DNA of 64,000 nt, taken from Scolanthus callimorphus. Taxonomy: Eukaryota; Cnidaria; Anthozoa; Actiniaria; Edwardsiidae. Position 1 is the stretch's first letter; every line of letters begins with the position of its first letter. The stretch lies in NCBI GenBank assembly GCA_033964015.1, contig CM066913.1:27926790-27990789 (forward strand). The letters are read 5' to 3'. The position numbers and the translations under genes are program-made. Shown piece after piece: positions 12,601 through 24,600 of the stretch. The notes under the pieces were generated by a model, which searched no databases, was not told the DNA's origin, and worked only from the letters and a program-made list of their open reading frames with translations.

Positions 12601-15600
12601 GACGCAAGTCTATTACATAAAAACCCTTAGAATTTGGAATTTTTTGTTTGTACATGTAGCATATCCCCAGCACAAGGGTAGAGAAGAAACAGGTCAAGTA
12701 AAACTTGTTTTGTTTATTTATGGTCTAAGCGCGCGCTGCAGTGCGAAGAAAGGCAGTGCCAGTGTTGTACGTTTGTTCAAGCTTGAATGAAAATTTTTTC
12801 TCAGCTCAAAGCTTTCGAATTAAAATTATCCCTATACATAACTGTAAGTAATCTGTAACAGAACCATTAAGGTCTGAATGTCTATGGTGCTTTTGTCTGA
12901 GCGAACTGAGTTCTTTTTTAGTTTCTGTGTGAGTGATTTCAACATGGCGGCATGGCGGCTTCTTGAATTAGAACTTAGCTCAAGGTCAATCTTTTCCGAC
13001 AAAAACACGCTCACTGGTGTGATTTCCTCCTTTTTGTCAGATTTGTGAACTTCGTTTCTCGGTACAGCGTCAGAATTTCTATTTTAAGAGAATATTATTT
13101 ATGGCTTTGTGTGTGAAAATCTTTCATTTCGACTAACCCGCGTAGCGAACCAAAGGCAGTGGTAAGTTTGTTCAAACTTAAATGAAAATTTTTCTCAACT
13201 CAAAGCTTTCGAATTAGAAAGCCCTGTACATGCCTTTAAGGAGGCTGCCTACAATTTTTTCTGCCCTCGGCCACTAAACTTTGTTTGCCTGCTGTTCAAG
13301 TACACGAACTTGTACCGGTCTGAGCTTTCAAATGGTTACCCTGGAGGGTTTGAACTTTATTGTAATGTGTATTTTGTTGTGATCGGAGTTGCTATAGCAA
13401 CGTAATAACCACACCCCTGTTTGTTATTAGGGGCCAGTAGACGCGTTACTCGATCTAAACTTTTAAAATGACACCCCTCACACTAATCCCTGAGTAGCAG
13501 ACAATAATCCCAGTAAGTTTGGAGGGAATTCATTGGGCCGATTTTATGTTATACGAGAGGTCTTTTTTAAAGCTCCAAAATGTCAAAATTATTATGCCGC
13601 AAAGATTTCCTGTAAAAAGAATGGCTGATATTTGTGTAATTATAAGATCCTTGCCGCCCGAATTATCTACAAACCCAATGCAATATGTCAGCCAAATTTC
13701 CCTTCTTATAATGCTTTCGATTTTGTTTGGCATGTGTTCAAGTATCGACAAGTAAACTGCAAGAGTTGAGAAATTTTGGCCAGAATTCTAAATCTTACGT
13801 TTTTCTCCTCTGACAAAAATCCCATATGTCAATTCTTTTGCAACTTGCGTAAATTATTATTGAATATATACCAAAGATAACACCAAAGTCTTGAGTTCAT
13901 TGAAGTATTTTAAGGCACCGAGAAAAAATCCAAACTTCATAGCAAAGCGTCTACTGGCCCCTAATAATAAACAAGGGTGTGGCTATTACGTTGCTATAGC
14001 AACTCCGATCACAACAAAATACACATTACAATAAAGTTCAAACCCTCCAGGGTAACCATGTGAAAGCTCAGACCGGTACAAGTTTGTGTACTTGAACAGC
14101 AGGCAAACAAAGTTTGGTGGTCGAGGGCAGAAAAAATTGTAGGCAGCCTCCTTAAGGAATCTGTAACAGAACCATTTAGGACCATTTAGAACCATTTAGA
14201 ACCTTTTTAGTTTCTGTGGGAGATTTCAACATGGCGGCGATGGCGGCTTTGTCCCTCGCTTAAGAAATCACTTGAATTAGAACTTTGTCCAAAGTAAATC
14301 TTTTCCGACAAAAGACACGCCCATTGTCCAGATTTCCACCTTCTCTTCAGGTTTGTGAACTTCTTTTGGCGGCACAAAGCCGCCATTTGAGGGGGTTATT
14401 ATTTCAGATTTTTTATTGAGTTTGGGAGGTTTAGGAAACTAAGCGATCTTACGATTCCATATGAGAGCATTGGATAAATCTCGAATCGTGTGAAAAGTTC
14501 CTTGAATAAATGTTTTGATTTGGAATGGAAAAGTCAGATCCAAGTTTCCAGAAAGTTGCAAACTCTGAATCTTGTTAAACCACGATTAGAGTTTTCTCGT
14601 TATTTATCTCGTGTAGTCAATGTCCAATGTAGACAAGCGGCTACAAAATTTAGAGTTTCTGCACATCGATTCCCGGTTGAAGCTGGAAGATTCACGGGGA
14701 CCGATTATAACTTGAGGAAGTGTGCTTTCTGTGATTTAGATGAGGTCGGAGATGAATTACATTATTTTTCGTTTTGTTCAAATGAAGAAATTTCTAAAAT
14801 AAGGAGTTACTTTTTGCATAGCCTGAAGGGTGTGAATTCAACGTTCTCTCTTTTCAGTGATAGAGATCTGTTTGTTTATTATGTATCTATGATAGATGAA
14901 TCGATAATTCCTTTAACAGCTAGATTTAAAATGTGTCAATTTGAGTTGTTATAAATATGTATGTGCTTCCCATGTACCTAGTAAGGTTTAAGTGGAATAA
15001 AGGATTATTATTATTATTATTATTATTATATAAGATTCTGTTATTCAATGAGGCAATTTTATAGACTGTAGCGCTGTCCAGAAAAGCATTCCAGTCTTAC
15101 CACATATGCTGTTATAGTGTCATTAATAAACTGAACACATATGTAGAATTTACATGCCCGTTTTATACATGCTACTTTCCTTACTGATAGATCTTTCTAA
15201 GACCCTGTCAGCCTTTGTATTCCTATTAGGAAATACCAAAACGATATGCGTATGTGACGGGAAAGGCTGAGGCAGCGATTTACCTTGTCTACATGTGATC
15301 AGAGATTTCCTACGATCGTAAAAGTATACATTTAGAATCTAAAGAGCTTTTCTGAACAGTGCTACAGTCCATAAAATTGCCTCATTACATAACAGAATCT
15401 CATTAAATAACAAAAGAATATAATTAAAAAACAAAAATCTGGCAAATTAGGGCCGTGGGACACTTTTTCGAGCTGTTAATATCTAAAACCAGTTTCTAGA
15501 CATTCTAAGGATTCCAAAAAAAGTACTTCTCGTTTCTAGTTCCGGGGGTGCTCGTGGACCCCCTCTACCGACTAGACTATAATGATCTCCCGTGTCTAGT

Positions 15601-18600
15601 CGGTAGTCCTTAGCCACTATATAGCAATTTCCATTCCCGAACTCTGGATTATTATTGGAAATACCTTTCAATGATTTGCCCACCGTTCAAAATTTGAAGC
15701 AAATGCGTTTTCGTATTCAAATATAGGATCTCCAGCTCTGGGGAAAGGAAACCTAAAATTTCGTTCGTCCCGACGTCCTGGGTCCCCCAAGGATGAACAT
15801 TGAGGTGCTTCATCAAGCAAAGTAATACCTGCTGGCCACTGGGCAAGTTGGGGCAGTGATTGTTTGGTTCACACTACTCCCAGATAGCTTAGAAAAACGA
15901 AGATAATTAGCACAGTGTAGGGTTCGTGTCAGACTTCAGTATTCGGGTCAAGGGAGGGGAACTTGTCTTACATCTCTAAGAAAAGTGCCAAACATCTTGA
16001 TAGTTGGTTGTTTCTTATTAGGAATTCCCGCCCAGTGCTGGTGATGCCCATTTCGAATTCTACACTCAGGGAGAGGAAAACCGGCCTGCAGAACAAGTGG
16101 TACGTATGAACACTCGTTGCCTGTCTTCCAAGATGGCGTGCCTACTTGTTATCTGCCAAATAATATGCCTGTTAGTTTGACATTCTGTTTCTCTTGGTGT
16201 GTAGACGAACACCTTGTCAGATGCACCTGTTACGATGCGATGCATCAGCATACTAGCGTAGCCACCCTGAAAAGTGTTATGCATGTTTCTTAGCCAATCG
16301 ACGTGCAACATACAATTCTTTGATTTTCAGCTAATTTGCTTGCCAAGGTCCAGACATTTAGGAGTTTGCGAAGGAAGTCTTTAGAACTTTATTTAATTAT
16401 TTCACATTTGGTCCCAAGCACTGCTTAAATTAGACTAGCCGGTAGTTTAGTCGAGATGGTTAATATGTAACATGTATTCCATATGGAACAAGCCTATTGT
16501 TGTAGAAACAGCAGATAGCCGCTGGTGACCAGCAACTACACGAAACATGGATATATTTTCTGAGCGTTCACTGAATCGAAACGGCAAAATTGCAAATAAC
16601 CAAGACTAGAGACGAGTTTCTTGTCTTGAGCGTGGATCCCTGTTCTTCTGTGATCACGCGAAAAAACGTTTTTGAAGTAGAACGTTTGGCGATAATAAGC
16701 CGACTAGTTTCTGACTAGACATAAAGTTTTTTCTGATGAGAAACTCGTCTCAGACGGGAAACTCGTCTCTAGTGTGAATTCGGCTAATGATATGGTTTCT
16801 AGGGTTAGGTCGAGGTTAAGTATACGACGGCGTTTGTTAAAATTGAATGTGAAGAATATTGTTTGGAAACGTTTCGAATACTTCTGGCCACCGTGGCTAC
16901 AGTTTGACGCTCTAACAACTAACCACCCCTCGCCATTAACTCATATCAACATTTTCAGACCAAACGTTTCCATGTGGGTCTAGAACTTCGTTCGCAGCAT
17001 CTTAATCTCGGGGTTTTATTCAGTGCTTCTTTATATGCAGTCGTGTGCCTATGTTGTCAAGTGACATACCAGTTTCATGGCGCTTTGGACGCTGCATTAA
17101 CCGATTGTCTTGTGTTCGAAAAAGCTGAAGACCTCCAGTCAAATGTTATTTCTGCTAACAACTCTACAGTGAATATAAATGTTGATGATGAGACCAGATC
17201 ACGCCCATCTAAGTTCATTTTCTACAGTCAGTATGCTCATGTTTATTGTAATTCGTCGGTTAAACCGTTTGCCTGTGAAAACAATGCAAACGTATATCTT
17301 ACCAATGTGAACATTTTAAATGGTCTCAGGGTTACCTTGAAAGGCCCAAAATGCAGTAAAACGCGGTACGTGCTCATGTGATGTGCTCACGTGCTCATGT
17401 GATGTGACGTCATCAAATCTTTATTTGAGCTCCGCTTTAACGTATGGCTAAATCTATATTGTGTATTTTTGTTTTCAACAGTATTTTGTAAACCAGTTCT
17501 ATAACTGTAGCCAACCCTTGTTTAAATAATTGTATTTTATTTATTTTTTTGTTCAGGACAAGGAAAGTGAAAGCCAGGTGTGCTGTATTCATGTTGACAA
17601 ATTGTACCAGGTAGGAATGTTTGAGTTTTTCCTCCACCTATTTAACAATTAGTCGGCAAAATATTGGTGAATAGTCACCGAGACGAAGTCTAACGTCTTA
17701 GTATAATTACTCAAGTGATTGGTCGAGAAGTTCGTCATGTTTTGCTAGGTGAATATAACATTGAAAGCTTAAAAGTCACTTGAGTAATTATACTAAAACA
17801 ATTAGTCGCCTCAGGCTCAGTAAATATCGGCGAATAGTTGTCTTCTGTACATGACATATATCCCGCGATATCCGTCATCTGAGAGAAATAAGATGTGTTG
17901 TTCTCGTAAAAATTTTGCAAAAGTAATGTTTTTTTTTTCATGTTTTTTTTTGTGCTATCGATGTGCTGAATAATAAAAGCATTATCCTGCTCGATTTTGC
18001 AGAACAACGTATGATTTAGCCAACTCGGGAACCTGCCGTGCAATCTTGCAATACAAAACTTTTTTTTATTGTTTTCCTGACTGAAAATTCGACAGGTTGC
18101 CTTGCTGGTATATTAAAACACCTCAATTGAAATAGAATAAGTGCTAACTATTTACTTCTTTGAGAAAACACGTGATTTTCGCACCAAAATCATGGACGGA
18201 TCAGTGCAAAAAAACAACAACAAATTTTTGAAGGGGGTCTATGTTGAGGGAAGGTTATTTGTAAATCATGTTTATAATAGTATTAATAGCTGAGGTTGTT
18301 TATTGAAGGGGGAACTCAGGGAAATCATGCCCCCTCAGTATGTACGTTGTGATTTTTCTAAGAGAATACTATAACAGTAAACTAAATTCCGTGAATTTTT
18401 CACGGGCATCAGCTAGTTTAATATATTATACAACTACATTAATTCTTATTTTGCATGTAGTTTTCAGAGAACCCTGGCGAGGTGATGGAGCAGTTGATGG
18501 CCTATTACAAAGTGCCCCTAGATAAACAGGTATATGACGATTAATTAATAGGTCTTGCAAACCCGGCAAACTTCAAAGGGGGCTGGATGTGGAAAGGGGG

Positions 18601-21600
18601 GTGATATTGACCCTGCACAATCTTTTGTTTCATGCTTATCTTATATGCATGCCTGGTTGTACACTGAATCTTACTGGCTGAATTTTGGTACTTATGTACC
18701 GTGACCCTGCAGAGACAAAAGGATTCCTCTGAAAAAGTGAACAAAGAGATAGTACAATAACAGGGTGTCAGGTTTCCTAACCATTCCCCGCTATAAACTA
18801 TGGGCAAATCAAGTACTGTTATCAGTGAAAGACCGTGGTGAGTGATCATTTTGACAAAGGATGTGTATAACAGTATTTAAAGTGACTCCAACAAAAGTAA
18901 ATGCGTTTTTCAGTAATTTTTTAACTCGCTCTCATCGCGTCAAAAATGGTCGGATATTTTTGAGATTTGGATATGTTAAACCTCAATCGTTGGCACTTTT
19001 AACTATTTGTTCGATTTATTTTTAAGAGCCGCATTTGCTTATGCGAGCCGATGTTCTAACAGTAGTATTTTTACAAAAGTCCCTCCTGTGCGAAAAATCT
19101 TCGCGCAATTTTTCTGAAACTTTTGATTTGGTGTTATTCGACCTTTGTTTTTGTCATTCAAGTTTGAAGAAAATCCTACTAGCGAAAATTGCAGTACAGA
19201 TAGAGCCAAAAATGACCATGAAAGTGGAGCAATATCAATGTGCCCTTCGAAATTAATCCTTTTTTTTCTACGATTTAAGAACTCATCCATTCGCCATTGT
19301 TCCTGAGGTTCGGTTCAAAATTTCATGGCCGTAGCTGTACAGATAGATTCGCGATTACTATTTATTCAGGAGCAGATAGAAGTTAAAAAGTTAGAAAAAT
19401 GAAAACAAACCAAATTCCTTCATTTCTTGAAGTTGCGCGCAAAAAAAAACCGCAATTGTTTATCACCGCCTCTGAAATCTGGTCTGTCATTTTATATCTA
19501 GCGCCGATCGAGATAAACTAAATAGCTCTATCTTGTACTGCAATTTTCGCTCGTAGAATTTTCTTCAAACTTGAATGACAAAGAAACGAAGGTCAGAAGT
19601 TTCAGAAAAATTGCGTGAAGGTTTTTCGCACAGGAGGGACTTTTGTAAAAATACCACTGTTAGAAGATCGGCTCGCATAAGCAAATGCGGCTCTTAAAAA
19701 TTAATTGGAGTAAATAGTTAAAAGCGCCAATAGTCGAGGTTTAACATATCCAGAGCTAAAACCACATTTGACGCGACGCGAGCGAGAATGAAAAACGCGT
19801 TTCCTTTTGTTGGAGTCACCGTAACGTTGTGTATCAGGTTGGATTATTGTCCCGAGTCAGACTTGCTAAACATTTCCCAGACTACACTGAGCGACTGCGG
19901 TGTGTCCAAGCTCGACTGTGGGCTATTTCCGTCCTTGGTGAGTTTTTGTTGTTAATTTTCTGCTAGCTAAGGATCGTTATTGTTCATTTACTTAAGGTGA
20001 TTCCGTTGAAAAGTTGTACTACCTAGATTTTTTTCAAACTTGGTACAATTGATGCCCATGCAGAGGACATTCAAAAATGCAATAAACAGATGGGGTCACA
20101 ATGCTCGTTTCTGCGCTGCTGGACCGTTATTTACGTGATATTTGACTGTTTGACGAATAGGCTGAATTCCACTGGGAAAAACTGCCCATTGTTTGGTGGT
20201 TTGTTTGTACCGAATCTAGACCACATTGCAATGCAATCCACGACTTCCGGTGTATCTCAAAAAGGCCTATTGTGTTCGAAATTCAAACATTATGAAAAAG
20301 GTTGCTTTTCCTCACCCATAATAAGGATATTAGTTGGTATTTTAACTTTGTTTAGGTAATTATCTAATATTCTCTCAGGAGTTTGATCCGATTGGGCTAA
20401 TGCTCACTCCACGCTTGCTCCAAAGTACATAGTTTTACGCACATTAGGCCGAAAAAAAAAACTACTACCTAAATTTTTTTCTGCTTAGAATATATTGTCT
20501 GTAGCGGTATGATGGTCGATTTCAGAGAAAAAACATTGGGGATCACCATCCTTGTTTTTCTGTAATATCACTAAAACCATAAATCGCGCGCTTTTTATGT
20601 TGTTTGTTTGGCCTTATTTTGCTCGAGCGCGCACTTTTCAACGGTTATTTCGAAAAAATGCCATTCTCGTACCCAGAGCTCCCCGGCTCGTCTGCTCGCA
20701 GGGGACGTCCATTTGAGGGCTGTCGCTGATTGGCTGATTTTGAGCGTTGGAGCATGCGCTGAAAGGTCTATCTCTCAGCGGCTCTGTATTAAATCTCGCG
20801 CATGCGTCAGTGGCTGTCGCAAGAGCCTCCCCCGCGAGGTAACGAGCCGGGGAGCTCTGGGTTCGGGAATGACAAAATGCGCGCGCGACCGTGCGCAAAA
20901 CAGATGCGCTGTGCAATTCAGGGGAATCACCTTAACTTACTTATGAGATTCCATAATGTAATCGTCACCCCTTTAACCAATAATGTTGTGTGATTTGTTT
21001 AATTAGTTTACTCTAATGTCAGCCAAGACATCCAGAAATCCCTCATGTACCAGGGGTTTGTGGAGGAAGTGGTAGATCTGCTGAAAGTGGATGACTCCAG
21101 ATTACTGGTAGGTGTTGGTCAGCAGCTGCACGACCTACCAATCTGAAACAATAGAATATAGCTGTTTCATCAGGATTTCCAAACACCGGGAAACTGGTTG
21201 AAAAGGCAAAGCCAAATTTTGATTGAGCTAGACAACCCTAAACGACCACGCTTCTACGTCACCGTTATCATGGAGGTCGGGTTCAAATCCCGTTGGAAGC
21301 CTGAATTCTATTTTTTTTTTCAGGTCTTCTAATTTCTGGCGATCGCTTAGATTGCTTCTTGATAATTTCCTTTCTATAATACTGTATAACAACTCTTTTT
21401 AATTCGTGACAGGATATTAAAACTGCTGCCATCAGACTTCTCACCTCTGTGATTCACCTCCAGTACAACCCCAGGTATGGTTTTTATCATTTGTTATCAA
21501 ATTTCCACTTTTCAAATTTTTGTCCTTCACTGAAAGGGCTATTTAGTGAAGCATTGAAGCATGTCAGTACAAACGTTGGGGAAATCGGAGCACGTCCCTG

Positions 21601-24600
21601 ATCGGAGTTAGTATCACGTGAAAATCGGGCTACTATATAGTCCTAGGGATCAGGTTCCGAGGTAGCAATAATGAACATTGGCTACCTTAATATAGGAAAT
21701 TAAACTAAAGTGATATTTTGTGCCTTTTTTAAAGTGCCACTCAAGGCTGAAAAAAAAAATAAGGAAGAAAATGACGTCACAACAAGACTGGGGGAAAAGA
21801 GGCCAACAATGTTCTATGTATAATTCTGTTTGGGATAGTTAGATTCACTTCAAGCTTGGTAATAACAAAGAAGAACCAAGACCTCATACATCCGTATGCT
21901 AATTAGTGTTTCCATAGTAACGCGTTTGGCTCTAGAAGTGATTCCTGGAAAAATAGGTAAAATCTGTGAAATATTATGAACGTCTTCGAAACTTCTTGTT
22001 TTGTTTGTCAACACAACTCAGAGTATTTTTAGTCAGGCGGCTAAACTCAAATTTTATTGCGAATTGTGCGTTTTCTGATAAAAGCATGAAACTTTCCAGG
22101 ATGAGACTTCAGAGGGTACTTGTGAATTTTTGATTGGGAGGCATCTCTGAAAAGTCATTTTTACAGCAATATTTTAGACAATAAGGGCGGCCATTGTTCA
22201 GCCGCCATCTTGTCCTTTGTTATTCGTGAGTTTCGTGGCACTTGGGCTCTTATTCTACGAGATAAATTTATAGAGTGTAGCGCCAGATAGACAAAACTCT
22301 AAAGATTTATGGCGAAGAGAACGATCATTGGAATATGACAAGTGAACATTTGATATCTAAATTACTTTTCTAGATGTTTTCTTCCATTTACGAAAACATG
22401 TTTTCGAATTCCCAGTCAGACACTTTTCCGGAGATAGAAAAGGAAAAGAAATCAGGAAAAATATCGGGATTCTTCCGCACACAGGTTGATATCAACTTGC
22501 GACATAGCTACCAGAATATAGACCATATGTGCCAAGGTATTTATTGCCTGTGAATGAAACAAAGTTGCAGGGATTTTGCTGCAGAGTCTGGAGAATCACT
22601 TCACTGACTTGTACATTAAGTGCCGCAAATCTCATGAATAACAAAGGACAAGATGGCGGCTGAACAATAGCTTTGCAAGTTATCTAAATAATTCCTGTAA
22701 AAAGAATTTTCAGAGATGCCTCCCAATCAAAAATTGAGGAGTACCCCTAGGCCAATCATACTGGAAAATTTCATGCTTTTATCAAAAAACGCACAACCAG
22801 TTGGCTTAGCCGCCTGACTATTTGGCACAGTATTGTAGCACTTCACTTGTACGTGAATAAGTTTCAGATTTTTCGTATTTTTCTAAACAGACAGCCCCAG
22901 TGCCAATAGTGTTACCATGGAAACGGTAATAAACATGTCAGAAGTTTTGGTCCTTCTTTGTTATTACCAAGTTTTAAAGGGGCACTCGCACGCTTGCCTG
23001 ACAAGCAAATCATTCAAATCGCAATCCAATTCCATCCTCTTTATAATAGACAAAAACACTATAGATTTGTATTGATTCAACATTTAAAAGGTTATTTAAC
23101 AAACCTGGAATGTTATTTTGGTTTTTTGACAGGTTGTACAAAAATTAAGCGTGCGAGTGCCCCTTTAAGTGAATGTAACTATCCCAAACAGAATTATACA
23201 TAAAACATTGTTGGCCTCTTTTGCCTTAGTCTGGTTGTGACGTCATTTTTTGCTAATTTGCATAAGTAAAAATCTTGAATATCTCTGTAACCAAAAGAGC
23301 TATGAACGCGAAATAAACGACATTGTTCCTTATTTTGAATGTGCAATCAAATAAGCCATTAAACGTTTAGCTATGAGTGGCACTTATTAAGGTAGCCAAT
23401 GCTCATTATTGCTACCTCGGAACCTGATCCCTAGGACTATATTGTTCAAAATGCATGCAAAATTACAAATTCGCGAATGCCCCTCTGTGACGTAGCACAT
23501 GCTATACTGGGAAAGGGTTAAAGGTGAAATTGCAGCCAAAAGTTGATAAAGATTCAAAAGTCTGCTTGAAAGTCCCTTCCTTGGTTGTTGCATCTTACGT
23601 GACCACCAGTACAGCAGATTCTATTGCTTATAATAATAATGTATACAACTACTCCCAGTCACAGACTGGATTTCAGCTGCCAGGAACCGAGAACCTTCCA
23701 TTAATTGATTTTCTTACTGCTAGATTGAACACCCTAGTGGAGTATGCAGGCATTGCTTCATATCATGGTTTTCTTCCCAGCCTTATGAGGACGTGCATAC
23801 AGACATTAACCGGTATTTAATAAAACATGTGAAACGTATGTGTTGCTCTTGGCCTTGTCGTGTTGGCCTTGTCTTGTTGGCCTTGGCTTGTTGGCCTTGG
23901 CTTGTTGGCCTTGTCGTGTTTGCCTTGTCGTGTTTGCCTTGTCGTGTTGGTCTTGGCGTCCTTGTTGGCATTGTCGTGTTGGCCTTGGGTTTGGCATGTT
24001 GGCTTTGGCTTATTGGCCTTGTCATCCTTGTTGGCCTTGTCTTGTTGGCTTTGGCTTATTGGCCTTGTCATGTTGGCCTTGGCGTGTTGGCCTTGGCGTG
24101 TTGGCCTTGTCATGTTGGCCTTGGCGTGTTGGCCTTGGCTTTGGCTTGTTGGCCTTTGCATGTTGGCTTTGGCTTGTTGGCCTTGTCGTCCTTGTTGGTC
24201 TTAGCATGTTGGCCTTGTCGTGTTGGCCTTGTCGTGTTGGCCTTGTTGTGTTGGCCTTGTCATGTTAGCCTTGGCGTGTTAGTATTGGCGTGTTGCCCTT
24301 GGCTTGTTGGCCTTGTCATGTTGGCATTGGCGTGTTGGCCTTGTCGTGTTGGCCTTGGATTGTTGGCCATGTCTTGTTAGCCTTGTCTTGTTGGCCTTGT
24401 CGTGTCGGCCTTGTCGTGTCGGCCTTGTCGTGTCGGCCTTGTCGTGTCGGCATTGTAGTGTCGGCGTTGTCATGTCGGCATTGTCGTGTCGGCATTGTCG
24501 TGTCGGCATTCTTGTGATGGCATTGTTGTGATGGCATTGGCATGTTGGCATTGGGCTGTTCCAAAAAAAATCCGTACCCCCCTATCGAGGAACTCCAAAT

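Noticed and set aside
18468..18529. Alternative start of exon 5 at the ttttcag acceptor
   Set aside because: It breaks phase with exon 4; starting at 18461 gives a frame and residues (FSENPGE) that match HUWE1.
20090..20359. 89-codon ORF as a gene
   Set aside because: It lies inside the TTAA-flanked element and part of its DNA recurs at 3529-3548, so it is element sequence without a recognised domain.
23524..23723. Upstream extension of exon 9 as extra coding sequence
   Set aside because: Exon 8 joins exon 9 at the acceptor before 23724 with the correct split Arg codon; the upstream residues match nothing in HUWE1.
23783..24564. A dozen overlapping Trp/Cys/Leu-rich or Gln/Lys-rich ORFs up to 195 codons
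   Set aside because: All derive from the 14-bp minisatellite, which stays open in every frame.
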